A DNA stretch of 64,000 nt, taken from the IMG/VR virus record IMGVR_UViG_3300034073_002480, positions 1 to 64,000 of that record; one strand, given 5' to 3'. Source of the DNA: a virus. Shown here piece by piece: positions 17,386 through 26,556 of this stretch. Below the pieces are notes generated by a model. The model was given only the letters and a program-made list of their open reading frames with translations. It did no database searches and was not told the DNA's origin. Numbering within the stretch: the first letter of the stretch is position 1; the number at the start of each line of letters is the position of its first letter. The translations under genes and the position numbers were made by a program.

Positions 17386-18519
17386 ATGGCTTATATTGCC
17401 ACTTGGTTAAATGAAGAATTACAAAGTCGTCAAGCTGACATGGTTGTTGACGAAACTTTGTGGGAGTTGCAACAACGATCCAAATGGTTGGATCAGTTCG
17501 TAGAAACAAAGATGTATGACAATCGTAACTTCTTGGCTTATATCACCAAGCAGATCAATACGATGGCATCTGTCGTAGCTCCTAACGGTGCTATTCCTTC
17601 TACTCGTAAGGGTCAATTCCGTAAGATCACCGCCGAATCCTTCAAAGTTGGTCTTCGTCACGATTATGATGAAGAAGATCAATGGGAACTACGTGATGCT
17701 ATTGCTCTTGCAGAAGCTCGTGGTATTACTGTTCAAAATATGATGGGTGCTGACGGTAAGGTTATTGAAGGTAGCAACAATAGCTTAGCTGCTTTGTTGT
17801 TCGGTAACTTAAGCGGTCTTGTACGTTCTGTCGGTGAACTCTTGGAGTACATGACTTGGCAAGTTATTCAGTTTGGTGCGGTGAATTATACTGACCCTCG
17901 TACTGGTATGACTGTTGATCTCGATTGGAAAGATCCTTCGTTGGTAACTGCTGGCGATCATTTCCCTTCCGCAACTGTTGATATCCCTTGGACTGCCGCT
18001 AACCGTGCAACCGCTAACGGTATTCAGGATTTGTACAATGACATCAACTTGTATTACGACACCAACGGTATGGCTCCCGACGCTATCGTTATGTCTCGTA
18101 AGCTATGGCAAGAGCTTTTGCAACAAAAGTCTACTAAGGAAGCGGCTTCTAGCTTATTTCTAGATGGTGGTACTGCTTTGCAAGGTGTTGTTGCTCCTGA
18201 ACGTTTACAAGCTGTTTTGGAAACACGTGGTATCCCCAAAGTACACACTTTCGATGAACGTACTGAAATGGATGTAACTCCAGGCACTAGTGGTGGTAAT
18301 ATTCGCTTCTTGAATGCAGATAGATACTGCTTTATTAAGAAGGGTAAGATTATCAAGGCTATGGGTGGAGTAATTGAGCAGCAAGGTCGTAGTGGAATTT
18401 ACCAACGTACTTATCAAGATCCTCTTGTACAGACAAAGGATGTGAGTGAAGTGATTGCCAGACTGCTACCAGTTTCGGTCGAGTGTTCAAAATGGGGACT
18501 CAGCCGCCGCGTCCTGTAA
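17386..18519 (+). CDS. Major capsid protein
   Basis: 377 residues. The strongest Shine-Dalgarno of the region (AAAGGAGA) precedes it. The start MAYIATWLNEELQSRQAD, the region around 75-105 (TRKGQFRKITAESFKVGLRHDYDEEDQWELR) and the LETRGIPKVHTFDE segment (about 280) are typical of HK97-fold capsid proteins of the GpE-like type. It lies after protease, scaffold and decoration genes. The length fits the family. No AxF motif was seen at the N-terminus, so it may not be trimmed. Confidence 0.85.
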   Translation: MAYIATWLNEELQSRQADMVVDETLWELQQRSKWLDQFVETKMYDNRNFLAYITKQINTMASVVAPNGAIPSTRKGQFRKITAESFKVGLRHDYDEEDQWELRDAIALAEARGITVQNMMGADGKVIEGSNNSLAALLFGNLSGLVRSVGELLEYMTWQVIQFGAVNYTDPRTGMTVDLDWKDPSLVTAGDHFPSATVDIPWTAANRATANGIQDLYNDINLYYDTNGMAPDAIVMSRKLWQELLQQKSTKEAASSLFLDGGTALQGVVAPERLQAVLETRGIPKVHTFDERTEMDVTPGTSGGNIRFLNADRYCFIKKGKIIKAMGGVIEQQGRSGIYQRTYQDPLVQTKDVSEVIARLLPVSVECSKWGLSRRVL

Positions 18520-18568
18520 AGGTTTCAGCCATTTTCACTATATTAATTAAAAATAATTAGTGAAACTA

Positions 18569-18598
18569 TTGACAGACTAGACTAAGTAAAGGTAAGAT
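18569..18598 (+). promoter_or_regulatory. Sigma70-type promoter before the GIY-YIG gene
   Basis: TTGACA (18569) and TAAGAT (18593) are separated by 18 bp. An imperfect inverted repeat of the capsid gene's 3' region (TTTCACTA / TAGTGAAA, about 18534-18566) lies just upstream and could end the capsid message. Confidence 0.55.
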
Positions 18599-18633
18599 AG
18601 AAGAGTAAACAAATCCTCCTCTATCTTATTTTT
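18593..18633 (+). terminator. Hairpin and T-run directly before an endonuclease start codon
   Basis: TAAGATAGAAGAG and CTCCTCTATCTTA pair over 13 positions with one mismatch. TTTTT follows and then the ATG at 18634. It may end transcripts from the capsid genes or hide the endonuclease ribosome site in long messages. Confidence 0.65.
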
Positions 18634-20217
18634 ATGTCTTCAATTTTTAATATTCCTCAAGAGCAAGCAAAACTATCTGGTATTTATGTAATTCGTAATA
18701 CAACCAATAATAAAATCTATGTTGGTTCTGCTGTAAATTTGCAAAATCGATTCTGGATTCATTTCTCAAGACTTCGTGCTAACAATCATATTAATAAACA
18801 CCTACAAGCATCATTTAATAAAAATGGTGAGAATAGTTTTACTTTCAACTTATTAGAGATTGTTGAAGATAAAGATGAGCTTATTAATCGTGAACAACAT
18901 TATATTGATACTTTACAACCTCATTATAATATTGCTAAACAAGCAGGTCGTCCACCTCTAGTTGAATGGACAGATGAAATGCGTCAAAAACACAGTGATA
19001 TGATGCGTAATCGTGTCCTACCAAAAGAAACTAAAGCTAAAATACTAGATGCTCTGAATCGTGGTCGTGCTAATTATTTTGCTAGACCTGAAGAGGATAG
19101 AGTAGAACATCGAAAGAAGATTTCACAAGCTTTGACAGGTCGTACACTATCTGAGGAACATAGAAAGAAATGTGGGCTTGCTATGTTAGGCAAAAAATTG
19201 ACAGAGGAGCATAAGCAACAGATTCGTGAAGTCCACAGTAAAGATTATATTGTTATCAGCCCTACTGGTGAGCATCATGAAATTAGTGGGTTGTTTTTGT
19301 TTGCCCAACAATATGAACTTGATGAATCAGCACTAGCATCTTGTGCGAGAGGTGAATATAAACACCACAAAGGATGGCAATGTTTCCGTGTTGAAGATTT
19401 CAGTGAAGATAAGATACAAGATCCAACAACTTTTCATATTAAAGGTGTTACAACTTATATTGTAACAAAACCAGATGGCACTGAAGAGACAACAACTAAT
19501 CTGTATGAGTTCGCAAGACAAAATGGATTAGATGGTTCATCAATGCGTAAAGTTGTTTTAGGAAAACTTGCACATTATAAACAGTATAGGGTGCGTGAAG
19601 AGGGTACAGAACTACAACCATTGCCAAAGCGCAAAAAACCAACTATTGATCCAACAAATACACATCACTTTGTTTGCACAGCACCTGATGGTACAGAATA
19701 CACGACGACAAATATGCCAGAATTTGCTCGTGAGCATGGTATTTGCAAAGAAGCTATGCGTAATGCAGCGAAGGGACGTTTACGCCAATACAAAGGTTGG
19801 CTTTGTCGTTATACACCAGAGACTTTAGCCAAACTAACTCCCGAACAACAAGCGGAAGTACAAGCTAACTTTGCCTACCAAGCTCAGTACCCCGATGGTA
19901 AACCCCAATCACCTGAAGATAGGCAACGTATGATTGATCTCTCTCGCACACCTGAAGCTCTAGCAAAAAGAAGTGCTTCTAGGAAAGGTAAGCGACCTAA
20001 TGCTGAGCAATTACAAAATCTGTCTCTTGGGCATTGTAAACGTACTTTTGTAGTGACAACACCAGAAGGTGAAGAAATCATAACCAAACAACTTGTACAG
20101 TTTGCTAAATCTGTAGGATCACATGGATCAGGTTTTTATAAGTCTTTAAAAACTGGTCAACCACATAAAGGTTATACAGTGCGTGAGATCACTGACCAAC
20201 AACAATCTGTGGTATAA
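18634..20217 (+). CDS. GIY-YIG homing endonuclease with four repeated DNA-binding modules
   Basis: 527 residues. The nuclease domain (about 15-100) has GIYVIRN, IYVGSA and the RFWIHFSRLR helix. NUMOD3-like segments follow (GRTLSEEHRKK, GKKLTEEHKQQ). Four modules of about 50 residues then recur, starting near 205, 272, 342 and 468, each of the form (Y/F)xVxxPxGxxxxxxxLxxFAxxxGL then GxxxxxKGWxC or YRV. These look like NUMOD1/IENR1 recognition units. Being downstream of the capsid gene is a common site for free-standing homing endonucleases. Confidence 0.9.
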   Translation: MSSIFNIPQEQAKLSGIYVIRNTTNNKIYVGSAVNLQNRFWIHFSRLRANNHINKHLQASFNKNGENSFTFNLLEIVEDKDELINREQHYIDTLQPHYNIAKQAGRPPLVEWTDEMRQKHSDMMRNRVLPKETKAKILDALNRGRANYFARPEEDRVEHRKKISQALTGRTLSEEHRKKCGLAMLGKKLTEEHKQQIREVHSKDYIVISPTGEHHEISGLFLFAQQYELDESALASCARGEYKHHKGWQCFRVEDFSEDKIQDPTTFHIKGVTTYIVTKPDGTEETTTNLYEFARQNGLDGSSMRKVVLGKLAHYKQYRVREEGTELQPLPKRKKPTIDPTNTHHFVCTAPDGTEYTTTNMPEFAREHGICKEAMRNAAKGRLRQYKGWLCRYTPETLAKLTPEQQAEVQANFAYQAQYPDGKPQSPEDRQRMIDLSRTPEALAKRSASRKGKRPNAEQLQNLSLGHCKRTFVVTTPEGEEIITKQLVQFAKSVGSHGSGFYKSLKTGQPHKGYTVREITDQQQSVV

Positions 20218-20241
20218 TAAAACAAATAACAACACACAATT

Positions 20242-20466
20242 ATGCCTGACAAATACTTTTGCTTAACTTTACTAGAAGAAGATCCAATTAAACTTGTAGA
20301 GTGGTTGACTGACTACGGTACACAGAAAATGGTTAACCATGCTTTCCACAATCGCTACCAAGCATTTCACAAAGATACAAGTGGTGATATTTTAGTACAT
20401 AATAATCTGAAACTCTGTTACCGACTTTGGTTTGATACAGATAACCAGTTACGGGAGTTAGGTTAG
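20242..20466 (+). CDS. Small hypothetical protein
   Basis: 74 residues with aromatic and charged composition (LVEWLTDYGTQKMVNHAF, ending YRLWFDTDNQLRELG). No recognised family. It follows the endonuclease after 25 bp and looks like a soluble small phage protein. Confidence 0.55.
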   Translation: MPDKYFCLTLLEEDPIKLVEWLTDYGTQKMVNHAFHNRYQAFHKDTSGDILVHNNLKLCYRLWFDTDNQLRELG

Positions 20467-20521
20467 GCTCGATTAACATCCCCTACCTTCTTTTCTATGT
20501 TATACTGAAAATAAAAGAGCT

Positions 20522-20710
20522 ATGAAGAGAATTTGGGGATTTATTTTAGCTACATTAGCTATTATTGGCACTTATATAGGTGTCAATCAACTTACAAACA
20601 GAAAAGGTATATCACAACCAGAACCCCCTGAAACAGAGGAGTACGGTTTAGGTATGCCCAAATCTGGTGGTACTGGTGCTGGTACAAGGAATACAAATAA
20701 GGTACAATAA
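20522..20710 (+). CDS. Small membrane protein
   Basis: 62 residues. An N-terminal hydrophobic segment (IWGFILATLAIIGTYIGV, about 4-21) precedes a polar, proline/glycine-rich tail. One membrane span with the tail on the other side is likely. A dispersed-motif copy runs into TTATACT, a plausible -10 about 20 bp upstream. The function is unknown. A lysis or DNA-entry role would be a guess. Confidence 0.55.
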   Translation: MKRIWGFILATLAIIGTYIGVNQLTNRKGISQPEPPETEEYGLGMPKSGGTGAGTRNTNKVQ

Positions 20711-20731
20711 AGGTAGTATATACAAAAGATT

Positions 20732-20863
20732 ATGTTACACAAACAAGGTTCATTACAGAGATTACCTTTACCACAAAAAATTACTAGTCTGCAAGACAAA
20801 CAACAACCAACAGCTCTGTACAGATACGAAGGGACAGAATGGAAACTGGTACAAAGCAAATAG
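20732..20863 (+). CDS. Tiny hypothetical protein
   Basis: 43 residues starting MLHKQGSLQRLPLPQKI and ending YEGTEWKLVQSK. The end resembles the short strand-turn-strand seen at the end of small phage structural proteins. It overlaps the next gene by 25 bp. Confidence 0.45.
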   Translation: MLHKQGSLQRLPLPQKITSLQDKQQPTALYRYEGTEWKLVQSK

Positions 20864-21069
20864 TTGCTGCGTTGAAAGCACAAATCCAGAGCATCAGAGA
20901 CATACCCAAAGTTACTTTGGCGCTTTGGCAATTTGGTTTGACAGAAGATCAGAGAGAATTAGCTAAACAAAGTCTCAAAACCTATATCATGTCACAAGTT
21001 ATAGGTCGTAACAAAAACAGACGTGATTCCGAAGAAGTTGATCGTATTCTAAACAAGAAACCACTATGA
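20839..21069 (+). CDS. Small helical hypothetical protein
   Basis: 76 residues, almost fully helical (QIVAALKAQIQSIRD, TEDQRELAKQSLKTY), basic at the end. ATGA overlap with the next gene. No family recognised. Confidence 0.55.
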   Translation: METGTKQIVAALKAQIQSIRDIPKVTLALWQFGLTEDQRELAKQSLKTYIMSQVIGRNKNRRDSEEVDRILNKKPL

Positions 21070-21599
21070 AACAATATATTTTACACCGCACATTTGTATC
21101 TCAAGACGGCTCTGTGTACCCTCAACGTACCAAACCATATTATGAGTCGGAATTACCTGCTCTTGCCTTACAGAGCGCATTTGCTACCCTTGTGGATGCT
21201 GGAACAACAGTAACAGCAGAGACCAAGACCATAGAAAAAAATGTGGTGGAGTCTGTGTACAACCCTGTCTCCGACCCTAACGTTGTGGCATCACATTTTG
21301 AGCCTAAGTACCACCAAGCGGAAATCCCACAAGAACCTATTGCTGAAATTGACCTCAAGCATTTGAACTCACCTGATCATGTGGTAGCTGAACCAAAACC
21401 TGTTGTATTAGGACAAGCAACTGTTGAAGAAATTGCTGCGTTGCCTTATATCAGTAAGAAGGTGGCTGAGCGTTTAGTGCAAGCTTTGGCTGACGGTCAG
21501 ACTTTTGCTTCTTATGAAGAACTAGATCGCTGGCAGAAATTAGGTTTCGGTAAGAGTTTCGAGTCAACAGGTCTTTTATTACCACAAACAGATGGCTAG
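21066..21599 (+). CDS. Helix-hairpin-helix domain protein
   Basis: 177 residues. The C-terminal 55 residues (ATVEEIAALPYISKKVAERLV, then FASYEELDRW) fit a helix-hairpin-helix unit, a non-sequence-specific DNA-binding motif. The N-terminal 110 residues start with a short beta-rich segment and continue as a linker. It sits between head genes, so a head completion or DNA-contact role is possible. ATGA overlap upstream and an 8-bp overlap downstream. Confidence 0.6.
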   Translation: MKQYILHRTFVSQDGSVYPQRTKPYYESELPALALQSAFATLVDAGTTVTAETKTIEKNVVESVYNPVSDPNVVASHFEPKYHQAEIPQEPIAEIDLKHLNSPDHVVAEPKPVVLGQATVEEIAALPYISKKVAERLVQALADGQTFASYEELDRWQKLGFGKSFESTGLLLPQTDG

Positions 21600-22134
21600 T
21601 TTACAATCATTTTTAGCAGAGGCAAAAGATATGGCAAAACCAAAAGTATATATGGACAACAATGGTCAGTATCGTAAATACAGTCTAGCACCGAAAAAGA
21701 AAAAGAATATGGCTAACATGTCCTCTTCTATGTTCTTTATGTCTGACTTTGGAGTTCCATTATGGCAACGTTGGGCTATCGAAGCTAAAGAGGGTGCTAA
21801 AACTATTGGTGGTGTTGTTAAAGACATTGCAACTAAAAAAGCTTATACTGATCCCCGCAAAAACAAAATGTGGACTGAAGATTTAGGTAGAGGTTACGCT
21901 GAAGCTCGTAACCGTGTCAAACAAAGTCTCCGTAAAGCTAACGATGCTAACATAGAAAAAGAACTTATGAAGAACAGAGCATTGGATCTCCAAGTTGACA
22001 AAATGCGTCAGGCAGCTAAAAAGAAATATGCTGCTGGTGGCTTACGTGATCTTGCTCCACTTACACGTAGCGAAAATGATGGTGTCCTTGCACTTGATAA
22101 GCGTTATGGTGTAGGTAAAAAAGCTAAAAAGTAG
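21592..22134 (+). CDS. Basic hypothetical protein with internal MFFMSDFG peptide
   Basis: 180 residues, lysine-rich. After a basic stretch (LAPKKKKNMANM) comes SSSMFFMSDFGVPLW, which resembles the MYILADF-type peptides at other termini in this window. The true start might therefore be an internal methionine near residue 40. The remainder is basic helices. No family recognised. It lies in the structural gene row. Confidence 0.6.
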   Translation: MASLQSFLAEAKDMAKPKVYMDNNGQYRKYSLAPKKKKNMANMSSSMFFMSDFGVPLWQRWAIEAKEGAKTIGGVVKDIATKKAYTDPRKNKMWTEDLGRGYAEARNRVKQSLRKANDANIEKELMKNRALDLQVDKMRQAAKKKYAAGGLRDLAPLTRSENDGVLALDKRYGVGKKAKK

Positions 22135-22173
22135 TTACAATTTGATGCTCACTTTCTCTTCTATGGTGGTTAT

Positions 22174-22503
22174 ATGTCACAGCACGGTCTTGAGCTATAT
22201 GTGCCTCGTCAACATAAAGCATATGCAAAGAAGATGTTAAAAGAAGAATGGAATTATGAGTGTGCTTATTGTGGAATCAAAGAACGTCACAAAGAACTCA
22301 CGCTAGATCATATTATCCCGATCAAGAAGGGTGGTGACGATTCTTACTCGAATTTAATACCAGCTTGCCGTTCCTGTAATCTATCTAAGGGACATAGTGG
22401 TGTAAGACAATGGTATTTTGACCATGAGGAGTACTCTACTGAACGTTGGCTGAAGATTAAAAACCATATGAACAGGAAAACTGAAGATGTATTTGCTGCA
22501 TGA
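22174..22503 (+). CDS. HNH endonuclease
   Basis: 109 residues. CAYCG, then LTLDHIIPIKKGGDDSYSN, then CRSCNLSKG form the zinc-bound HNH site (two Cys pairs, the DH and the N). The start is preceded by a dispersed-motif copy at 22151, and the stop overlaps the next gene by 17 bp. It is probably a free-standing homing-type nuclease inserted in the structural row. Confidence 0.9.
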   Translation: MSQHGLELYVPRQHKAYAKKMLKEEWNYECAYCGIKERHKELTLDHIIPIKKGGDDSYSNLIPACRSCNLSKGHSGVRQWYFDHEEYSTERWLKIKNHMNRKTEDVFAA

Positions 22504-22909
22504 CCTTTGTAGCTTCGGCTATAAACCACCTGACTACAACAAAATATTAGACAAGTGGTTGCGTATAAGCAAAGCAACTGAACCTATGAACAGCACAACA
22601 GCTTATCATCGCCAGATGCTCTTGCAATCTATGCGTAATAGACCTAACACAGAGTTGCTCACCAAGACATACAAGGATGGTAACAAAACAAGACGTGTAG
22701 CTACAGGAATAATGGTTGGTAAACAAAAACCAGACCGTTTACGTGTTGATTATATAGCTGGTAATCCTTTTAGCGCGAAAGATAAGAGGTTTAAAGGTGC
22801 GTTATCGTCAGTACGCGAGAAAGCTGGTGGCAGAGCAGTGGAAATCGACAGTATAACACCAGTGGTTGACCGTTTGTACAACAGAAAATTAGGAGACAAG
22901 CGGATATGA
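22487..22909 (+). CDS. Hypothetical protein with MYLLHDL N-terminus
   Basis: 140 residues, basic, soluble. The start MYLLHDLCSFGYKPPDYNK carries the short [IL]LxD[FL] peptide shared with several genes here. The body (VRVDYIAG-like strands and KRFKGALSSVREKAGGRAVEI) is alpha/beta. I do not recognise a family. It overlaps the next gene by 4 bp. Confidence 0.65.
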   Translation: MYLLHDLCSFGYKPPDYNKILDKWLRISKATEPMNSTTAYHRQMLLQSMRNRPNTELLTKTYKDGNKTRRVATGIMVGKQKPDRLRVDYIAGNPFSAKDKRFKGALSSVREKAGGRAVEIDSITPVVDRLYNRKLGDKRI

Positions 22910-24006
22910 AAAACCTAGTGCCTAGACCAGCACAATTAAGTCGTGACGGCAAAAGATTAGTCAGAGATTGGATGGGTTCTGATGGTAAGTCATTTCGCTT
23001 ACCACTAAACACAAATAAGAATGCTAAATCATCTATAGTTGACATCTATGGTGAAGCATTTACATCTGTTGTTGGTAAGAACCCAACAATGAAAGTTGAT
23101 GACTACGGCAAATCTATAAGACCTTACAACAGTAAAGTCGAGCCAGCAACAACTAAATCCAATTTATTTCGTAGCATAGGTCGTTGGAAACCTGACCTTG
23201 ACTCAGATAAACCTCTAGATGTATCTGGTCTAGCCTCTATTTCTGTAAGCGCTGATCGTAAGAAGGTTATTGATGCTTTTACTAAAGGTAAAATAAGCAA
23301 AGAAGAGTATGAAGATAGATTGAAAAAGTTAGGAAGATCACCAGCTATTGTAAGTGTTAAAAACAGTAAAGGTGAGCATATTTACGCAAAAAATGTTAAG
23401 TACAGTGCTGACTCTAAAAAAGGTGGTTTGTATCTACCGCAGTCACCCGATGAGCCTCGACAAGTTATAGCTACATTAAAAGGTAAAAAGAAAACTAACA
23501 TTGACCCTGACTCCCAAGAACCAGCAGGATATATTAAAACAGCAAAAGGACGTAAACCTGTGTATGAAACTCTAGGTATTGGCTTCTCTTATAACCCTTT
23601 TCTTCTATGTGACTTCATTGCACAAGCAACCTTTGATGCTGGTCATCCGCAACACATTAGTATTCCCAAAGAAAAATGGGTTGTCATACCAAGTAAACTA
23701 CGCCGCCAAATCCGTACCATAGAAAGAAAAGGTAAGGGTGATCTAGAGGGCATTTATGACCAAGCACGTCACTATGTAGATTTTGCTGGCGAAGCCAAAA
23801 AGAAAAACCCTAAAAAATGGGCGGCAACTGTTGCCTCTGTAAAAGCACAAGATGTCGGTGGTACACCTGCTGGTAAATGGTCAGCTGTAAAAGCATCGAT
23901 AGCTGTGCGTAAGTACAAAGCTAGTGGTGGTAAATATAAAACAAAAGAACGTGGTGCGCTAAGCAACGCTAATTGGTTTCAACAACAAAAGGTTAACAAA
24001 AAATGA
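22906..24006 (+). CDS. Basic hypothetical structural protein, 366 aa
   Basis: A lysine-rich protein, with an AGGAGA Shine-Dalgarno before the ATG. An internal peptide NPFLLCDFIAQATFDAG (about 233-249) matches the terminal LLCDL peptides of neighbours. The C-terminal 60 residues (KKNPKKWAATVASVKAQ, then GKWSAVKASIAVRKYKASGGKYK) are a distinct basic block. No family is known to me. ATGA overlap with the next gene. Confidence 0.65.
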   Translation: MKNLVPRPAQLSRDGKRLVRDWMGSDGKSFRLPLNTNKNAKSSIVDIYGEAFTSVVGKNPTMKVDDYGKSIRPYNSKVEPATTKSNLFRSIGRWKPDLDSDKPLDVSGLASISVSADRKKVIDAFTKGKISKEEYEDRLKKLGRSPAIVSVKNSKGEHIYAKNVKYSADSKKGGLYLPQSPDEPRQVIATLKGKKKTNIDPDSQEPAGYIKTAKGRKPVYETLGIGFSYNPFLLCDFIAQATFDAGHPQHISIPKEKWVVIPSKLRRQIRTIERKGKGDLEGIYDQARHYVDFAGEAKKKNPKKWAATVASVKAQDVGGTPAGKWSAVKASIAVRKYKASGGKYKTKERGALSNANWFQQQKVNKK

Positions 24007-24356
24007 TTTCTCTTCTGTGTGACTTGGCTTTGTTTGCCGAAATAGCCAGTGTAGATAAGTTAAATACAACACGTGCCAAAACTGTTAAGTACAATGGCTC
24101 CAAGTACAAAATCAGTGAACCGTCTCGTTCTGCAAGAAAAGGTAAGAAATACCAAGTGACTGTAGAAAGAAGTGATGGCAAAAAGAAAACTGTAGCTTGG
24201 GGTGACTCTAGCCGAGAAGATTATCTTATACACAAAGATAAGAAACGCCGTGATAATTTTCAGAAACGATTTGGTGGGATAAAGAAAAAAGATGGCTCTT
24301 TAGCTAAGAATGATCCTATGTCACCAGCTTTTTACGCGACCCGTTATAATTGGTGA
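24003..24356 (+). CDS. DUF5754-like small basic protein
   Basis: 117 residues. After MISLLCDLALFAEIAS comes a block KKYQVTVERSDGKKKTVAWGDSSREDYLIHKDKKRRDNFQKRF and an aromatic end FYATRYNW. It matches the plan I remember for DUF5754-type proteins (a K/R strand, then FGxxxxxDYxxHxDxxRRxxYxxRH, then W). The match is from memory. The N-terminal LLCDL peptide is encoded by a degenerate motif copy. Confidence 0.55.
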   Translation: MISLLCDLALFAEIASVDKLNTTRAKTVKYNGSKYKISEPSRSARKGKKYQVTVERSDGKKKTVAWGDSSREDYLIHKDKKRRDNFQKRFGGIKKKDGSLAKNDPMSPAFYATRYNW

Positions 24357-24985
24357 TGACTATGTATATACTGGCTGATTTTGGTAAAATCAACTTAAAG
24401 AATTTGCAAAAACTACAAAAGTTAGATGTTGAAAATTCTAAAAAAGTTTTTATAAGTAGATCTAAAGTTCCTAGTAAACATCCTATGTTTACTGATGAAA
24501 TGATGAGTCTCCATGATGGACTTACACATACTAAAGTAAAACCTTCTTTAATGAAATATCTCCCACAAGTCAATTACAAAAATACTCCGAGAGATTTTTT
24601 ACATTTGAATCCAGATTACACTGACAAAAATAATAAGAAATTCAATAATGCAATAGAATCAATAGCTGTTGGTATTGAAGGTAAAGGTAGGAAGAGTGGA
24701 AATTCTTTAGTTATATTAGGCAACTCTATCCGAAAAAGAGATTTGAATGATGTTGAAAAATTGGCAACATCTTGGCAACAAGTTCCAGAGATAGTGGCAG
24801 TTAAAAATAAATCAACACCTGCAACTGAAGATGATGTAAGTCTTTTAATAAAAGCATTTAAAGATAATAGATCAAGATATACAAATAAAGATAGAGGTGT
24901 TAGAAAAATAAAAGGATTAAAAGCGCCAGAAAGAGATTTAGAATATAAAAAAGCTATTCTACAAGGTAGGTATATATCAGATTAA
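24356..24985 (+). CDS. Hypothetical protein with MYILADF N-terminus
   Basis: 209 residues from the ATG at 24356, which overlaps the upstream stop (TGATG). The ATG at 24362 would give exactly MYILADFGKINLKNLQK. It is a lysine-rich alpha/beta protein with the same N-terminal peptide as the 6801-7880 protein. The base composition is slightly more AT-rich than its neighbours. No family recognised. Confidence 0.6.
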   Translation: MTMYILADFGKINLKNLQKLQKLDVENSKKVFISRSKVPSKHPMFTDEMMSLHDGLTHTKVKPSLMKYLPQVNYKNTPRDFLHLNPDYTDKNNKKFNNAIESIAVGIEGKGRKSGNSLVILGNSIRKRDLNDVEKLATSWQQVPEIVAVKNKSTPATEDDVSLLIKAFKDNRSRYTNKDRGVRKIKGLKAPERDLEYKKAILQGRYISD

Positions 24986-24986
24986 T

Positions 24987-25376
24987 ATGTTACAGCTATC
25001 CAAACCACCCCGCCCTAATCTACAAAAACCGAAGAAACCACATGAGCGTTTGTTTGTGGACTCTGTATGCAAGACCTTAGAAGAGAAAGGGGTTCAGTAC
25101 CAGCGTGAAGTGTCCACGCCAGTGGGTTATATTGATGTGCTTACAGATGACATACTGTACGAAGCTAAACACTGGTCGGGAATCAAACATGCACTTGGAC
25201 AAATTCTTTTCTATGGTCACTATTACCCACGTCCTCAGCTAGTAATAGTCGTTTTTGCTAAAGAAAACAATAAGGATCGTATTGACCACTGTTATTTAGG
25301 TACATGTATGGCTGTGATAGACAGTTTGGGTTTGTCTGTGCAAATAAAAACAAAAGAAGATTTTATGTTATCATGA
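24987..25376 (+). CDS. PD-(D/E)XK-type nuclease
   Basis: 129 residues. The core fits this fold: a glutamate helix (HERLFVDSVCKTLEEKG), then YIDVLTDD-ILYEAKHW with D...ExK, then a GQILFYGHYY helix and LVIVVFAK strand. Such small enzymes include restriction-like and Holliday-junction-type nucleases. No extra DNA-binding domain is visible, so the substrate is unknown. It lies between structural genes. Confidence 0.7.
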   Translation: MLQLSKPPRPNLQKPKKPHERLFVDSVCKTLEEKGVQYQREVSTPVGYIDVLTDDILYEAKHWSGIKHALGQILFYGHYYPRPQLVIVVFAKENNKDRIDHCYLGTCMAVIDSLGLSVQIKTKEDFMLS

Positions 25377-25396
25377 AATAATAAAGGTATATAACA

Positions 25397-25975
25397 ATGG
25401 CATTAGCAGATAATTTAACAGAAGAGAAAGCAAGGCTAACAACCTTACTAGAAGCTGAGTATAGCGATCAAAATCTGCGCGATCATCTATTAGATCGTTT
25501 GTTTCTAGTACGTTCTTTATTAGGAGAACTTGCTGGTGTTGGAGGTTCCGTTACTATTAATGGTGGGGATGCTTCAGCAGCTAATCAAACAGCAGTACAG
25601 GCTAATGCTGGTAGTGATGCTAGTAAGGCTGTTACTGTTCAAGGTGTTACAGGCGGTAAAGCTATTCCTGTAACTTTAGACGCATTACCTGCGTTTAGTG
25701 CTGATCCAACAGTGAATATAGGTACGGCTCCAGACCTGACTATATCCAGTACAGAGAGAACCCCATCATTAACTTCTGTAACTAATGCAGGTACAATTGT
25801 TTTTGGTGCAAGGTCTGTTTCTATTGCTAATGTTGGTTCTGCGGCAGGTACTATTCTAGGTACATCTGTTGATGCGGGTATGACAGTAAACTTTACAGCT
25901 CAAGGTTCAGACACATTAGCAGCAATTGCCTACAATGCAACAGGTACGACCTTTTTAATTGCTGAGGTGCGCTAA
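25397..25975 (+). CDS. Tail fibre-associated or virion surface protein
   Basis: 192 residues. A helical N-terminus (about 1-50) is followed by a beta-rich part. The last 65 residues (GARSVSIANVGSAAGTILG, then DTLAAIAYNATGTTFLIAEVR) match the small beta-sandwich found next to fibre genes in many phages. It is the first gene of a three-gene fibre-like cassette ending in a terminator. Overlap with the next gene is one base (TAATG). Confidence 0.65.
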   Translation: MALADNLTEEKARLTTLLEAEYSDQNLRDHLLDRLFLVRSLLGELAGVGGSVTINGGDASAANQTAVQANAGSDASKAVTVQGVTGGKAIPVTLDALPAFSADPTVNIGTAPDLTISSTERTPSLTSVTNAGTIVFGARSVSIANVGSAAGTILGTSVDAGMTVNFTAQGSDTLAAIAYNATGTTFLIAEVR

Positions 25976-26556
25976 TGACTTCTATTATTTTACCTAGCAA
26001 TGCTACTGACCCATCACAAATCACAAGCGAAATAGTCCCAACTACTCGCGTAAATCCTAGCACTGGGCTTCCTTCTGGGGGTGACCCTTTGCAGATAGGT
26101 GATAGGTGGTACAAGCCAAGTCTGTTAAGAGAAGGCTTTTACGATGGCGCTATATGGTTGTCAGCGCCAATTACCGTAACATCTGGGCGATTTACTATAT
26201 CGGCGACTACGGCTATAGCCAGTGGCGCACAGGTAAGCGCTCCTACACTGCCGCCAGACTCGATAAAGATTATCAGTGGGCAAATATCTATAGCGGTGGC
26301 ATCAGTTCCTAATGCTACAGACTATTGGAGCGCTCAGATGGGGTACTTTACTCAGCTTACTGGCGGGGCTACCTTACTAGGAAGCGCTCAGAATTTTTTG
26401 ACTGCATCTAATACCATTACGCAAAATTTCACTATTAACACTGTGATTGCTGCTAGCGCTAACCACAGACTGCAAGGCGCCGCATTTACCAGATTTGGAG
26501 CCGCACCAACAATAAGCTGCGCCCTCACTTACATTTACGCATATGTGCTGTCATGA
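25975..26556 (+). CDS. Putative tail fibre / receptor-binding protein
   Basis: 193 residues, beta-rich and Ala/Thr/Ser-rich, with an N-terminal GDRWYKPSL motif seen in phage proteins of fibre clusters. Base use differs from the surrounding genes (GCG, AGCGCT and GGCG-containing codons are common) and no dispersed motif occurs, which suggests recent acquisition. It is probably a surface-exposed fibre piece. Confidence 0.5.
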   Translation: MTSIILPSNATDPSQITSEIVPTTRVNPSTGLPSGGDPLQIGDRWYKPSLLREGFYDGAIWLSAPITVTSGRFTISATTAIASGAQVSAPTLPPDSIKIISGQISIAVASVPNATDYWSAQMGYFTQLTGGATLLGSAQNFLTASNTITQNFTINTVIAASANHRLQGAAFTRFGAAPTISCALTYIYAYVLS

